Assembly: GCF_014196125.1 (NCBI RefSeq)
Contig: NZ_JACIDA010000001.1
Location: forward strand, 1,426,001-1,490,000
Length of the DNA stretch: 64,000 nucleotides
Direction: 5' to 3'
Origin: Brevundimonas mediterranea
Lineage (GTDB): Bacteria > Pseudomonadota > Alphaproteobacteria > Caulobacterales > Caulobacteraceae
Below, piece after piece: positions 1 through 11,739 of this stretch. Every line of letters starts with the position of its first letter. Positions within the stretch are counted from its first letter, which is position 1. Below the pieces are notes generated by a model. It did no database searches and was not told where the DNA came from. It saw only the letters and a program-made list of their open reading frames with translations. A program made the translations under genes and the position numbers.

Positions 1-605
1 ACTCCATCGGCCTGGGCGAGGACGGCCCGACCCACCAGCCGGTCGAGCATCTGGCCGCCCTGCGCGCCATCCCCAACCTGCTGGTCTTCCGTCCCGCCGA
101 CACGGTCGAGGCCATGGAATGCTGGAAGATCGCGCTGGAGACCCGGACATCGCCCTCGGCCATGGCCCTGTCGCGCCAGAAGACCCCCGCCGTCCGCACC
201 GTCGCCACGACCGAGAACCTCTCGGCCAAGGGCGCCTATGAGATCAAGGCGGCTTCGGCTGAAGCCAAGGCCACCCTGTTCGGCACCGGCACGGAACTGG
301 CCCTGGCCCTCAAGGCCGCCGAGACCCTCGAGGCCGAAGGCGTCCCGACCCGCGTCGTCTCCGTCCCCTGTTTCGAACTGTTCGAGCAACAGGACGCCGC
401 CTACCGCGCCTCGGTCATCGGCCGCGGCACGATCCGCGTCGCCGTCGAGGCCGCCATCAAACAGGGCTGGGAAGGCTTCATCGGCGAAGACGGCGCCTTC
501 ATCGGCATGACCGGCTTCGGCGCCTCGGCCCCCGCCGAAGTCCTCTACGACAAGTTCGGCATCACCGCCGACGCCGTCGTCGCGGCGGTCAAGGCGCGGC
601 TGTAA
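1..605 (+). CDS. tkt: Transketolase, C-terminal part (5' end outside window)
   Basis: Reading frame 3 is open from the window edge, giving about 200 codons. The first visible residues ([18 protein letters not shown]) are the conserved end of the transketolase pyrimidine-binding domain. The following FRPAD segment and the C-terminal domain, which ends near [18 protein letters not shown], fit the family. The enzyme moves two-carbon ketol units between sugar phosphates with thiamine diphosphate in the cytosolic pentose phosphate pathway. An internal ATG at 114 would give a short protein, but it lies inside the conserved domain and is not the start. The stop TAA (603-605) overlaps the next start codon, suggesting coupled translation. 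Confidence 0.95.
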   Translation, partial: SIGLGEDGPTHQPVEHLAALRAIPNLLVFRPADTVEAMECWKIALETRTSPSAMALSRQKTPAVRTVATTENLSAKGAYEIKAASAEAKATLFGTGTELALALKAAETLEAEGVPTRVVSVPCFELFEQQDAAYRASVIGRGTIRVAVEAAIKQGWEGFIGEDGAFIGMTGFGASAPAEVLYDKFGITADAVVAAVKARL

Positions 606-1384
606 TGATCGCCGCGGTGGGCCTGACCTTCCTGCTGCTGATCAGTGGCGCATCGGAGAGTCAGTCCCCCGCCAGCCGCCTGATCGGGCGGCCGGATACG
701 GTCGAGGGCGTCGAAGTCCTGCCTCGACTGACCGGCGACACCCGCGCGGCGCGGCAGTTCGAACACCTGACCGGCGCCCTGGACGATACCGGCGCGCTGG
801 AGCGGACGCACTGCATGGCCGCCGCGCCGGAACGGTCGCATTGGTCGCGACGCGTCTCGGCCCCCATGTCCGGCCCCAGGTTCGCCAGCCTGGTGATCCG
901 CGATGTCGCGTCCTGCGGCGATGCCCCGCCCAACGCCACCGAGCTGCGGATGACCTACGACCTGACTACCGGCGACACGATCGACTGGTCGAATGTTCTG
1001 CCCTTGGAACTGATCGAGCCTCGGGACCAGGCCGACACCCTGGATTTTCTCTATGAGGCCACGGTGCGGTCCAAGGCCCTGATCGCCTGGCATGCCGACC
1101 ATGTTCTGGCGTCGATGGACGCCCAGACACGCGCGAACTGTGAGGGGCGCATCATCGACCAGTCCCAAACGGGCGGACTTCGCATCTGGCTAGACGCCGA
1201 GCGAGGCGGCCTGGCCATGGCGCCGGCTCTGATGGGGCAAAACGCCGACGCCTGCGCCCAGAGCAGCATCATGCCGACCGAAGAACTGCGCCGACGGGGC
1301 GCTGCCGACGAACTGGTCGACGCCATCGACACCGCCCACCGCGACAAGGGTTGGGCGGCTCATTCTTCGGAGTTGCCGCTTTGA
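605..1384 (+). CDS. Hypothetical exported protein, 259 aa
   Basis: The ATG overlaps the tkt stop (TAATG), so it is probably read from the same transcript. The first 20 or so residues are hydrophobic ([17 protein letters not shown]) and look like a signal peptide, which suggests a periplasmic or envelope protein. The middle contains YDLTTGDTIDWSNVLP, reminiscent of the tract in DUF3298/RsiV-like proteins where a conserved 'tG' precedes a short beta hairpin, but the likeness is too weak to assign the family. Several spaced cysteines could form disulphides. No catalytic motif is recognised. Its stop overlaps the next start. Confidence 0.8.
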   Translation: MIAAVGLTFLLLISGASESQSPASRLIGRPDTVEGVEVLPRLTGDTRAARQFEHLTGALDDTGALERTHCMAAAPERSHWSRRVSAPMSGPRFASLVIRDVASCGDAPPNATELRMTYDLTTGDTIDWSNVLPLELIEPRDQADTLDFLYEATVRSKALIAWHADHVLASMDAQTRANCEGRIIDQSQTGGLRIWLDAERGGLAMAPALMGQNADACAQSSIMPTEELRRRGAADELVDAIDTAHRDKGWAAHSSELPL

Positions 1385-2229
1385 TCGCCGCCCTGCGCGC
1401 CTTGGCCCTGTTAGCTGGCCTGAGCGTCCTTCCGACCATCGCCCTTGCCCAAACGGCGTCGGAAGCGCCCATCGCCGAAACCCCCATCGTCATCGGCCGG
1501 TCCTACGCCCTGCCCTCGGCCATCATGGGCGCCCCGCGTGAGATCAATGTCTGGCTGCCCCCCGGCTATGCCGACAGCGGCAAGACCTATCCCGTCCTCT
1601 ATGTCCTCGACGGCGGCCAGGATCAGGACTTCCACCACATCTCGGGCCTCGCCCAGCTCGGCACCGTCGTCGGCACGACCCGTGACGTCATCGTGGTCGG
1701 GATCGCCTCGGTGGACCGCCGCAACGAACTGGCCCTGCCGACGCAAGACCCCGAACTGATCGCCCGCTATCCGACCCAGGGCCATTCGGACCGCTTCCGC
1801 CGCTTCGTCGCCGAAGAGGTCCAGCCCTTCGTCGAAACTCGCTTCCGCACCAGCGGCGAAACCGCCCTGATGGGCGAGTCCCTGGCCGGCCTCTTCGTGG
1901 TCGAGACCTTCCTGAAGGAACCGCAGATGTTCGACGCCTATGTCGCCGTCAGCCCCAGCCTGTGGTGGGACGGCGGCGTCCTGGCGCGTCAGTCCGGCGC
2001 CCATCTGCGCGACCAGTCGAACGACCCCCGCACCCTGATCCTGACCCTGGGCGACGAGGGCCCCGAGATGCAGGCCCCCATGGACGTCCTGACCGCCAAT
2101 CTGCGCGACCACGCCCTGCCCGGCCTGAGCTGGAACTTCACCCCCCGCCCGACCGAGACCCACGCCACCATCTACCACGGCGCCGCCCTCGACGCCTTCC
2201 GCCGCCTCTACGCCGTCCCCGCGCCCTGA
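1381..2229 (+). CDS. Alpha/beta-hydrolase, esterase D / IroE-Fes family, exported
   Basis: TTG at 1381 overlaps the previous stop and has GGAG eight to nine bases upstream. It gives 282 residues starting directly with a signal peptide that ends near TIALAQ. A longer form from TTG 1351 would add ten residues in front of the signal and is less likely. The body has the putative-esterase (PF00756) features: LPPGY near 60-65, YVLDGGQ near 75, and the nucleophile elbow GESLAG with Ser about 167. Family members cleave ester bonds of S-formylglutathione, catecholate siderophores or acyl groups. The export signal argues for a periplasmic esterase. The substrate cannot be told. Confidence 0.85.
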   Translation: MIAALRALALLAGLSVLPTIALAQTASEAPIAETPIVIGRSYALPSAIMGAPREINVWLPPGYADSGKTYPVLYVLDGGQDQDFHHISGLAQLGTVVGTTRDVIVVGIASVDRRNELALPTQDPELIARYPTQGHSDRFRRFVAEEVQPFVETRFRTSGETALMGESLAGLFVVETFLKEPQMFDAYVAVSPSLWWDGGVLARQSGAHLRDQSNDPRTLILTLGDEGPEMQAPMDVLTANLRDHALPGLSWNFTPRPTETHATIYHGAALDAFRRLYAVPAP

Positions 2230-2253
2230 TCTAAGCTCCGGAGCCCTCCCCCC

Positions 2254-3450
2254 ATGAAACTCGGCACCCCCCTCTCCGACACCGCCGTCCGCGTCATGCT
2301 TCTCGGCTCCGGCGAACTGGGCAAGGAGGTCGCCATCGAGCTGCAACGGCTCGGCGTCGAGGTCATCGCCGTGGACCGCTATCCCAACGCCCCCGCCATG
2401 CAGGTCGCACACCGCAGCCACGTCATCCCGATGACCGACCCCCAGGTGCTGAACGGCGTCATCCTGGCCGAGGCCCCGCACATCATTGTGCCCGAGATCG
2501 AGGCCATCGCCACCGAAGTCCTGGCCGATATCGAGGCCGCCGGCCTGGCCGTGGTCATCCCCACCGCCCGCGCCGTGCAACTGACCATGAACCGCGAGGG
2601 CATCCGCCGTCTCGCCGCCGAAGAGCTTGGCCTGCCCACCAGCCCCTACGCCTTCGCCGGCAGCGCCGAGGAACTGGCCGCCGGCGCCGAGACCGTCGGC
2701 TATCCCGCCTTCGTCAAGCCGGTCATGTCCTCGTCCGGCAAGGGGCAATCCTTCGTCGAAAGCCCTGATGAAATCGCCGACGCCTGGACCTATGCGCAAG
2801 ACAGCGGCCGCGTCGCCGGCGCCCGCGTCATCGTCGAGGGCCGTATCGACTTCGATTTCGAGATCACGCTTCTGACCGTCCGCTCGCGCGCCGCCGACGG
2901 CTCGACCCGCACGGACTTCTGCGCCCCCATCGGCCACCGCCAGATCAAGGGCGACTATGTCGAGAGCTGGCAGCCCCAGGCCATGACCCCCGCTGCGCTT
3001 GCCGCCTCGCAAGACATCGCCGGCAAGGTCACGGAAGCCCTCGGTGGTCTCGGCGTCTTCGGTGTCGAACTGTTCGTCAAGGGCGACCAGGTCTGGTTCT
3101 CCGAGGTTTCGCCCCGCCCCCACGACACCGGCCTCGTCACCCTGGCCAGCCAGACGATGAGCGAGTTCGCCCTCCACGCCCGCGCCATCCTGGGCCTGCC
3201 CGTCGACGTGACCCTGCGCGAACCCGCCGCCAGCGCCGTCATCTACGGCGGCATGGAGGCGCAAGGGATCGCCTTCGAAGGCGTCGCCGAAGCCCTCGCC
3301 GTCCCCACCGCCGACCTCCGCCTCTTCGGCAAACCCGAAGCCTATGAGCGCCGCCGTATGGGCGTCGCCACAGCCCGCGGCGCCGACGTCGATCAGGCCC
3401 GCGAACGGGCCCGCGAAGCGGCGGGATGCGTCAAGGTGGTGCGCGGTTAA
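2254..3450 (+). CDS. purT: Formate-dependent phosphoribosylglycinamide formyltransferase (PurT)
   Basis: The 398-residue length is typical of the family. The N-terminal nucleotide-fold ([21 protein letters not shown]) is followed by an ATP-grasp domain with the [11 protein letters not shown] loop near 155-165 and the metal-binding [12 protein letters not shown] near 285. PurT uses formate and ATP to formylate glycinamide ribonucleotide in purine synthesis, an alternative to folate-dependent PurN. It lies 24 bp after the esterase gene on the same strand. The long palindromic region after its stop may end the transcript. Confidence 0.96.
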   Translation: MKLGTPLSDTAVRVMLLGSGELGKEVAIELQRLGVEVIAVDRYPNAPAMQVAHRSHVIPMTDPQVLNGVILAEAPHIIVPEIEAIATEVLADIEAAGLAVVIPTARAVQLTMNREGIRRLAAEELGLPTSPYAFAGSAEELAAGAETVGYPAFVKPVMSSSGKGQSFVESPDEIADAWTYAQDSGRVAGARVIVEGRIDFDFEITLLTVRSRAADGSTRTDFCAPIGHRQIKGDYVESWQPQAMTPAALAASQDIAGKVTEALGGLGVFGVELFVKGDQVWFSEVSPRPHDTGLVTLASQTMSEFALHARAILGLPVDVTLREPAASAVIYGGMEAQGIAFEGVAEALAVPTADLRLFGKPEAYERRRMGVATARGADVDQARERAREAAGCVKVVRG

Positions 3451-3471
3451 AACAGACCCGACCGCCACAGT

Positions 3472-3648
3472 CTCACCTCCCCGTCGGCGAAGGCCGACGG
3501 GGAGGACAGGCGGGAGCGTCAGCGAACGCCAGGAGGGGGCGAGTCGGTGTTTGAAGCTGGCAGGGTCATCACCACTGCCCGAGTCGCCCCCTCCTGGTCG
3601 CAGGCGCGACCTGTCCTCCCCCCGCGCCTTCGCGCGCGGGGAGGTGAG
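3472..3648. repeat. 177-bp palindromic intergenic element with 11-bp terminal inverted repeats
   Basis: The element begins CTCACCTCCCC and ends GGGGAGGTGAG, which are exact inverted copies. The left end forms a perfect 13-bp hairpin with loop GAAG (3476-3505). The right end forms a similar GC hairpin near 3616-3644. Inner arms also pair: GAGGACAGG near 3502 with CCTGTCCTC near 3611, and GAGGGGGCGA near 3533 with TCGCCCCCTC near 3586. The whole can therefore fold as one long hairpin, like REP/MITE-type elements. Confidence 0.75.
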
Positions 3649-3675
3649 CCAACACCCACAATGACGCTGGTCTGA

Positions 3676-5322
<1,647 letters not shown>

Positions 5323-5331
5323 GAGGCGGGT

Positions 5332-6366
5332 TCAGATCAGGGCCGGTTCGCCGGCCCGATCCAGCGCCTTGGCGAAGACGGTCGGCAAGGCGGCCCGCGC
5401 CGCCTCGAGCGCCAGCCACTGATAGTCCCCACCCGCCTCGACCCGCGCCACGCGCACCGTCAGGGTCAGGCTGAAATGGGTGAAGACATGCTCGACCGCC
5501 CCCGCCTCGCGCCAGTCGGCGGACACGGGCGGCTTCACGTCAGGCGCTGCGCCCCAGTCCGACGTCGGCAAGCCGAGCATCCCGCCCAGCAACCCCTTGT
5601 CCGGCCGCCGCTCCAGCGCCACCCGCCCCTCGCCGTCGATCATGACGAAGGCCACGCCCCGACGATGCGGCCGCTCCGCCTTCTTCAGTTTCACCGGGAA
5701 CCGCTCCGGCGCTCCGCTCGCCAGACCCAGACACTGTCCCGCCGCCGGGCACTGACCGCACAGCGGCGACTTGGGCCGACACACCGTCGCCCCCAGATCC
5801 ATCAGGGCCTGAGCCCAGTCGCCCGGCCGCTCGTCCGTCACGAACAGGCCCGCCAACCGCTTCAACTCCGGCCGCGCCGCCGGAACCGGGGTCTCGACCG
5901 CGAACAGACGCGCCATGACCCGTTCCACATTGCCGTCCACCACATTGGCCGCGCGATCAAAGGCGATGGCCGCCACCGCCGCGGCCGTATAGGCGCCCAC
6001 CCCCGGCAGGGCCAGCAAGCCCGCCTCCGTATCCGGAAACACCCCTCCATGCTCGCCCGCCACCGCCCTGGCGCAGGCCAGCAGATTGCGGGCCCGGGCG
6101 TAGTAACCCAGCCCCGCCCAGGCGGCCATGACCTCCCCGTCCTCGGCCGCCGCCAGATCCGACACCGTCGGCCAGCGGGCGGTGAAGCTCTGGAAATAGG
6201 GCGTCGCATGCGGCGTCGTGGTCTGCTGCAGCATCACCTCCGACAGCCACACCCGATAGGGCTCGGTCCGCCCCTCCGCCCCCGGCGGCGCGCGCCACGC
6301 CAGGCTGCGCGCATGGCTATCGTACCAGGCCAGCAATTCGGAACGGATCAGAGAGACGGGGAGCAT
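5332..6366 (-). CDS. mutY: A/G-specific adenine DNA glycosylase MutY
   Basis: The 344-residue protein carries WLSEVMLQQT with the catalytic Glu, the helix-hairpin-helix LPGVGAYTAAA followed by the catalytic Asp region VVDGNVERV, and a [4Fe-4S] ligand set C-x6-C-x2-C-x5-C (CRPKSPLCGQCPAAGQC). The C-terminal Nudix-like domain has the FTHF segment that recognises 8-oxoguanine. It removes adenine mispaired with 8-oxoG or G. Its start codon is only 3 bp from the first ATG of the divergent dciA frame, so the two promoters must lie within each other's coding sequence or extend over the starts. Confidence 0.96.
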   Translation of the reverse strand: MLPVSLIRSELLAWYDSHARSLAWRAPPGAEGRTEPYRVWLSEVMLQQTTTPHATPYFQSFTARWPTVSDLAAAEDGEVMAAWAGLGYYARARNLLACARAVAGEHGGVFPDTEAGLLALPGVGAYTAAAVAAIAFDRAANVVDGNVERVMARLFAVETPVPAARPELKRLAGLFVTDERPGDWAQALMDLGATVCRPKSPLCGQCPAAGQCLGLASGAPERFPVKLKKAERPHRRGVAFVMIDGEGRVALERRPDKGLLGGMLGLPTSDWGAAPDVKPPVSADWREAGAVEHVFTHFSLTLTVRVARVEAGGDYQWLALEAARAALPTVFAKALDRAGEPALI

Positions 6367-6387
6367 GGGATGACGCTATATAGCAAC

Positions 6388-6939
6388 ATGCGCCGCCCGC
6401 TGCCCACAGACGCCGAGGTCCGCGAGATCCTGTCGCGCCGCCGCACCCGCCCGGCGCCGCGCCCGGCTCCGCGCGCCGGCAAGGCCCTGACGCCGCTGAT
6501 CAAGAAACTGGACGAGAAGTTCGGTCGCGGCGCCGGCGCGCTGGAGCCCCGCTGGCGCGAGATCGTCGGCGACCGCCTGGCCCGCGTCACCCGCCCCCAG
6601 AAGCTGACCAAGGGCAAGGCCGGCCAGCCCGGCGTGCTGGAGCTCCGCGTCGCCGGCGCCGCCGCGCTTCTGGTCCAGCACCAGTCCGAAGACATCCTGG
6701 CCCGCGTTAACCTGTTCCTCGGCGCCGGTTCGGTCGATCGCCTCCGCATCGCCCAGGGTCCGGTCAAACCCCTGACCGAGGCCGCCGCCCGGCCCAAACG
6801 CGCCGTCAAACCCCCGCCCCTGGCCGCCGAAGCCGAGGCCGATCTGGCCGCCTCCATCGCCGACGCCCCCGACGAACTGCGCGCCGCCCTCGCCCGCCTG
6901 GGCCGCGCCACCCTGTCGCGTTCAAACGACCGCGATTGA
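6388..6939 (+). CDS. dciA: DUF721 protein, DciA-type replicative helicase loader
   Basis: The core from about residue 30 to 120 is a DUF721 domain: a short helix, then RWREIVGDRLARVTRPQKL, then the beta strand LELRVAGAAALLVQHQSEDIL and a final INxxLG-like segment (VNLFLGAGSVDRLRI). DUF721 proteins are DciA, the ancestral DnaB loader, shown in Caulobacter to promote replication. The Ala/Pro/Lys-rich C-terminus (about 125-183) is probably disordered. I chose the second ATG (183 aa) because the first (6370) lies 3 bp from the mutY start. The neighbourhood mutY-dciA-dsbA-smc matches Caulobacter. Confidence 0.82.
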   Translation: MRRPLPTDAEVREILSRRRTRPAPRPAPRAGKALTPLIKKLDEKFGRGAGALEPRWREIVGDRLARVTRPQKLTKGKAGQPGVLELRVAGAAALLVQHQSEDILARVNLFLGAGSVDRLRIAQGPVKPLTEAAARPKRAVKPPPLAAEAEADLAASIADAPDELRAALARLGRATLSRSNDRD

Positions 6940-7035
6940 CAAATCTTCGCCGCACCTGTTCTCGAAAAGATCAGGGTTGCGTCATTCCAAGGGAATCGCG
7001 CGATCATCCGGCAACGCTCCCACCAAGGAAGTCCC

Positions 7036-7683
7036 ATGGCCTCGATTGAATCCCGCTTCGCCCGCATGAGCCGCCGCGCGGCCATCACCGGCGCCGCCAT
7101 GGCGACCATGGCCCTGGCCGCCTGCGGCGCCGGCGGCTCCAAAGGCGCGGCCGAGGGCGACATGGGCCTGGGCGCGCCGGAAGGCGCCAAGGTCACCGTG
7201 GTCGAATACGCCTCGGTCACCTGCCCCCACTGCGCCCTGTGGCAGAAGAACACCTGGCCGGCGTTCAAGGCCAAGTACGTCGACACCAACAAGGTCCGCT
7301 ACGTCTTCCGCGAACTGCCGACCCCGCCGGTCGACGCCGCCACCGCCGGCTTCCTGGTCGCCCGCTGCGCCGGCCCGGACAAGTATTTCGACGTCGTCCA
7401 CCAGCTGATGGCCACCCAGCAGGAGATGCTGACCTCGTCGCCGCGCGACTGGCTGCTGCGCACGGCCCAGGCCGCCGGAATGTCCGAGCAGCAGTTCAAC
7501 GACTGCGTCACCGACAAGGAGGCCGTCGCCGCCATGGAGACCCGCGTCCAGGCCGCCCAGGCCCAGGGCGTGACCGGCACCCCGGCCTTCTACGTCAACG
7601 ACACCCAGGTCATCACCCCTGGCGGCGAAGGCGCCAGCCTGGCCGACCTGTCGACGGCCATCGACGCCGAACTGGCGAAATAA
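7036..7683 (+). CDS. DsbA-family thiol:disulphide oxidoreductase, predicted lipoprotein
   Basis: AAGGAAG precedes the ATG. The N-terminus carries a twin-Arg-like SRRAA followed by a hydrophobic stretch and a lipobox LAAC (Cys30), so the mature protein should be lipid-anchored and face the periplasm. The thioredoxin-like domain has the active site CPHC (63-66) after VVEYASVT and the cis-Pro loop GVTGTPAFYVN. DsbA-like proteins oxidise or isomerise cysteines in exported proteins. The next gene, 3 bp after the stop, encodes a paralogue, then smc follows: a compact three-gene unit. Confidence 0.9.
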   Translation: MASIESRFARMSRRAAITGAAMATMALAACGAGGSKGAAEGDMGLGAPEGAKVTVVEYASVTCPHCALWQKNTWPAFKAKYVDTNKVRYVFRELPTPPVDAATAGFLVARCAGPDKYFDVVHQLMATQQEMLTSSPRDWLLRTAQAAGMSEQQFNDCVTDKEAVAAMETRVQAAQAQGVTGTPAFYVNDTQVITPGGEGASLADLSTAIDAELAK

Positions 7684-7686
7684 GCC

Positions 7687-8289
7687 ATGATCCGGCGCGC
7701 CGTCCTCACCCTGGCCCTCCTGATCGCTACGCTCTCGGGGCCGGCCTTCGCCGCCGAGCCCCCGCCCCCCGTGACGGCCCAGGATCATGTGCTGGGTCGG
7801 GTCGACGCGCCGGTGACGGTGATCGAATACGCCAGCTTCACCTGCTCGCACTGCGCCGACTTCCACAACGACGTCCTGCCGGCCTTCAAGGCCCGCTACA
7901 TCGACACGGGCAAGGTCCGGCTGGTGCATCGCAACCTGCCGACCGCACCGGCCAATGTCGCCGCCGCTGCTGCGGCCGTAGCCATCTGCGCCGCGCCCGG
8001 CCGCTATTTCGACGTGGCCGAGGTCTTCATGCGCGATCAGGCTGAGCTGCGCACCACCGGCGCCCAGCCCTGGTTCGAGGCCGGCGTCGCCGCCAGCGGC
8101 AAGACGCGCGAGCAGATCGAGACCTGCCTCGGCGACCCCGCGACTGGCGCCGCGCTCCAGGCCCAGATCGAAGGCGCGCAGGAGGCCGGCGTGGCGGGCA
8201 CCCCCAGCTTCTTCGTCAACGGCAAGCCCGTCGCCGACCACTCGCTGGAGGCCCTGTCGGCCGCCGTCGATCCGCTGCTGCGCCGGTAA
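7687..8289 (+). CDS. DsbA-family thiol:disulphide oxidoreductase, soluble paralogue
   Basis: The 200-residue protein resembles the upstream gene product throughout, so this is a tandem duplication. It has an ordinary signal peptide ending near GPAFAAE instead of a lipobox. The active site is CSHC (53-56) after VIEYASFT, and the cis-Pro loop is GVAGTPSFFVNG. The changed dipeptide between the cysteines and the different anchoring suggest the two copies act at different places or redox potentials in the envelope; this is inference. Smc begins 12 bp after the stop. Confidence 0.9.
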   Translation: MIRRAVLTLALLIATLSGPAFAAEPPPPVTAQDHVLGRVDAPVTVIEYASFTCSHCADFHNDVLPAFKARYIDTGKVRLVHRNLPTAPANVAAAAAAVAICAAPGRYFDVAEVFMRDQAELRTTGAQPWFEAGVAASGKTREQIETCLGDPATGAALQAQIEGAQEAGVAGTPSFFVNGKPVADHSLEALSAAVDPLLRR

Positions 8290-8301
8290 ACGCCAAGGCC
8301 C

Positions 8302-11300
8302 ATGCAGTTCCAGCGCCTCCGGCTCGTCGGCTTCAAGTCGTTCGTCGACCCGGCGGAGGTGCACATCGAATCCGGCCTGACCGGCGTCGTCGGCCCCAAC
8401 GGCTGCGGCAAGTCCAACGTCCTTGAAAGCCTGCGCTGGGTCATGGGCGCCAACTCGGCCAAGGCCATGCGCGGCCAGGGCATGGACGACGTCATCTTCG
8501 CCGGCGCCGCCGGCCGCCCGCCGCGCAGCCACGCCGAAGTCAGCCTGACCATCGACAACGCCCAACGCCGCGCGCCCCAGCCCTTCACCGACAGCCCGGT
8601 GCTGGAGGTCTCGCGCCGCATCGACCGGGGCCACGGCTCGACCTACCGGATCAACGGCAAGGAGGTGCGCGCCCGCGACGTCCAGCTGCTGTTCGCCGAC
8701 GCCTCGACCGGCGCCAACTCCCCCGCCTTGGTGCGTCAGGGTCAGATCAGCGAACTGATCGCCGCCAAGCCCCAGAACCGTCGCCGCATCCTGGAAGAAG
8801 CGGGCGGCGTCGCCGGCCTGCACACCCGCCGCCATGAAGCCGAACTACGGCTCAAGGCGGCCGAGACCAATCTGGAACGCCTCGACGACATCGGCCGCGA
8901 GCTGGAGACGGCGCTGAACCGGCTGAAGCGCGAAGCCCGCCAGGCCGAGAAGTACAAGAAGATCTCCGCCGAAATCCGCGCCCTTCAGTCGGCGCTCCTC
9001 TACGTCCGCTGGAACGACGCCAGACTGGCGGCCGAGACCGCCGCCGAGGAACTGCGCGCCGCCGACCGCGCGGTGGCGGAAACGACGACCGCCGCCGCCG
9101 CCGCCCAGACCACCGCCCTCGCCGCCCAGGAAGCGCTGAAGCCCACGCGAGAAGAAGACGCCGTCGCCTCCGCCCTGCTGCACCGCGTCAGACTGGAGCG
9201 CGACCGCCTCGACATGGCCGAACAGGCCGCCCGCGCCGAGGTGGACCGTCTGAAGGCCGAAGCCGCCCGCATCGCCGCCGATACTGAGCGCGAGACCAAT
9301 ATGGCCGCCGACGCCAGACGCGAACTGGACCGGCTGGACCACGAACTGACCCGTCTCCAGGCCGAGATCGCCGCCGCCCCCGAACGCGGCCCCGAACTGG
9401 ACAAGGCCATGGCCGCCGCCGAAGAGGCCCGCAAGGCCGCCGACGCCGAGGTCGAACGCCTGGCCGCCGCCCTCGCCGCCGTCGAGGCCCGCGCCAACGC
9501 CGAGGCCGCCCGCCGCCGCGACGCCGAGACCCGGCTGACCCGTGTCGCCGCCCAGCGGGATCAGGCGCAGCGCGAACGCGATGCCCTGGGTCCGCTGGAA
9601 ACGCCCGAGCTGGAGGTCGCCCGTCAGGCGCTGGAGACGGCCCAGGCAGAACTGACCGCCGCTCGTGAAGCCGTCGAAACGGCCGAGGCCAAGCGCGGCG
9701 ACCTGGCGCGCGCCGAGCAAGAGGCCCGCACCGCTGCCCGCGCCGCCGAGGACCGGCTGGGCCGGCTCCAGACCGAGGCGCGCGGCCTGGCCCAGCTGCT
9801 GGTCGGCGGCAAGCGCGACCATCCCCCCGCCCTCGACAAGGTCCGCGCCGACCGGGGCTATGAAGCCGCCCTCGCCGCCGCCCTGGGCGAAGACCTGGAT
9901 GCGGCTCTGGACGCCCGCGCCGCCGCCTACTGGGGCGGGGCAGAGCCCCGGCCGCCGGTCTGGCCCACAGGCGTCGAACCTCTGTCCGATCATGTCCAGG
10001 CGCCTGAGCAACTAGCCGCCCGCCTGGCCTTGTGCGGCGTCGCCCCTCGCGCCCAGGCGGCCGAACTGGCCCGCACCCTGCCGGTCGGCGCCCGTCTGGC
10101 GACGCCCGAGGGCGATCTGTTCCGCTGGGACGGCTTCGTCAGCCGCGCCGAGGCGCCCCGCCCCGCCGCCGTCCGCCTGGCCCAGCGCACCCGCCTGGCC
10201 GAGCTGGAAACCGATATCGACAAGGGCAAGCCGGCGCTCGAACAGGCCCAGGCCCAGCAGAAGGCGGCCGCCGAAGCCTTCCGCGCCGCCGAGGAGGCGG
10301 TGAAGACCGCCCGCCTCAAACCCTTCGCCCTCGACAAGGCCGTGACGGCCGCCCGCGACCGGGTCGAGACCTTGGCCCGTGACCAGACCCGCCGCGAAGC
10401 TCGCGCCCAGGCGTTGGACGAGGCCCTGGCGCGCCTGGCGGCCGAGGTGGCGGAGGCTGAAGCCGCCCTGGCCGCCGCACAGACGGTCGAGGCCCCGTCC
10501 GAGACCCTGTCCGGCCTGCGCGATGACTTGACCGCAGCCCGCGCCGCCGCCGACGCCGCCCGCATCGCCGCCCAGACCGCCCGTTCCGACCGCGACGCCG
10601 AGGCCCGCGACCGCCAGGGCCGCGAACAACGCCTGGGCGGCCTGACCCGCGCCCGCGACGGCTGGATCGCCCGGTCCAAGGACAGCGGCGCCCGGCTCGC
10701 CACGCTGGAGAAGGACGCTGAAAAGACGGCCGCCCAGCTGAAGCAGGCCGAGGTCGCGCCCCAAGGGTTCGCCGAACAGCGCGGGAAACTGCTGGACACC
10801 CTGACCGCCGCCGAGCAGCGCAAACAGGCCTCGTCCGACGCCATGGCGACCGCCGAGACCGCTGCGGCCGAGGCTGACCGCGCCGCCCGCGCCGCCGACG
10901 CCGCCGCCTCCCAGGCCCGCGAAGTCCGCGCCGGTCTGGCCGCTCGCGCCGAGGCCGCCGCCGAGAAGCTGACCGAGGCCGAGACCACCGTCCGCGAGAC
11001 CGCCCAGATGTCGCCGGAAGACCTGGCCCGCAAGCTGACCGACGAAGCCATTGCCCGCCCGCCCGACGCCGCCGGGGCCGAGAGCCTGCTGTACGGACTG
11101 GAGCGCGAACGCGAGGCCCTGGGCGCCGTCAACCTGCGCGCCGAAGACGAGGCGGCGGAATACGGCGACCGGCTGAACAGCATGAAGTCCGAGCGGATCG
11201 ACCTGACCCAGGCCATCGCCAAGCTGCGCGACGGCATCGACGAACTGAACGCCGAGGGCCGCGAACGGCTGGTCGCCGCCTTCGACGTCATCAACGCCAA

Positions 11301-11739
11301 CTTCAAGGCCCTGTTCGAAGCCCTGTTCGACGGCGGCCAGGCCGAGCTGAAACTGGTCGAGAGCGACGATCCGCTGGAGGCGGGCCTGGAGATCTACGCC
11401 TGCCCGCCCGGCAAGCGGCTGTCGGTCATGAGCCTGATGTCGGGCGGCGAACAGGCCCTGACGGCGGCCGCCCTGATCTTCGGCGTCTTCCTGGCCAACC
11501 CCGCCCCCGTCTGCGTGCTCGACGAGGTCGACGCCCCGCTGGACGATGCGAACGTGGACCGGTTCTGCAAGATGCTGCACGAGATGCGGTCGCGGACCGA
11601 TACCCGCTTCATCGTCATCACCCACAACCCCGTCACCATGAGCCGCATGGACCGGCTGTACGGCGTCACCATGCCCGAGCGCGGCATGAGCCAGCTGGTC
11701 AGCGTGGACCTGCACCAGGCGGAGAAACTGGTCGCATGA
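8302..11739 (+). CDS. smc: Chromosome segregation protein SMC
   Basis: This 1145-residue protein has the Walker A loop [10 protein letters not shown] near residue 35, [10 protein letters not shown] typical of the head, two very long Ala/Glu/Arg-rich coiled-coil arms, and a hinge around 500-620. The C-terminal head has the signature [10 protein letters not shown] (near 1045) and Walker [20 protein letters not shown] with ScpAB compacts and individualises sister chromosomes. The arms are unusually rich in alanine, as expected in a GC-rich genome. The stop overlaps the next start by 4 bp (ATGA). Confidence 0.97.
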   Translation: MQFQRLRLVGFKSFVDPAEVHIESGLTGVVGPNGCGKSNVLESLRWVMGANSAKAMRGQGMDDVIFAGAAGRPPRSHAEVSLTIDNAQRRAPQPFTDSPVLEVSRRIDRGHGSTYRINGKEVRARDVQLLFADASTGANSPALVRQGQISELIAAKPQNRRRILEEAGGVAGLHTRRHEAELRLKAAETNLERLDDIGRELETALNRLKREARQAEKYKKISAEIRALQSALLYVRWNDARLAAETAAEELRAADRAVAETTTAAAAAQTTALAAQEALKPTREEDAVASALLHRVRLERDRLDMAEQAARAEVDRLKAEAARIAADTERETNMAADARRELDRLDHELTRLQAEIAAAPERGPELDKAMAAAEEARKAADAEVERLAAALAAVEARANAEAARRRDAETRLTRVAAQRDQAQRERDALGPLETPELEVARQALETAQAELTAAREAVETAEAKRGDLARAEQEARTAARAAEDRLGRLQTEARGLAQLLVGGKRDHPPALDKVRADRGYEAALAAALGEDLDAALDARAAAYWGGAEPRPPVWPTGVEPLSDHVQAPEQLAARLALCGVAPRAQAAELARTLPVGARLATPEGDLFRWDGFVSRAEAPRPAAVRLAQRTRLAELETDIDKGKPALEQAQAQQKAAAEAFRAAEEAVKTARLKPFALDKAVTAARDRVETLARDQTRREARAQALDEALARLAAEVAEAEAALAAAQTVEAPSETLSGLRDDLTAARAAADAARIAAQTARSDRDAEARDRQGREQRLGGLTRARDGWIARSKDSGARLATLEKDAEKTAAQLKQAEVAPQGFAEQRGKLLDTLTAAEQRKQASSDAMATAETAAAEADRAARAADAAASQAREVRAGLAARAEAAAEKLTEAETTVRETAQMSPEDLARKLTDEAIARPPDAAGAESLLYGLEREREALGAVNLRAEDEAAEYGDRLNSMKSERIDLTQAIAKLRDGIDELNAEGRERLVAAFDVINANFKALFEALFDGGQAELKLVESDDPLEAGLEIYACPPGKRLSVMSLMSGGEQALTAAALIFGVFLANPAPVCVLDEVDAPLDDANVDRFCKMLHEMRSRTDTRFIVITHNPVTMSRMDRLYGVTMPERGMSQLVSVDLHQAEKLVA

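Noticed and set aside
3472..3660. CRISPR array
   Set aside because: Repeats are inverted, not regularly spaced direct repeats, and no cas genes are present anywhere in the window.
6982..8835. Long minus-strand frame across the DsbA-like genes and smc start
   Set aside because: Mirror of real coding sequence; no recognisable protein features.
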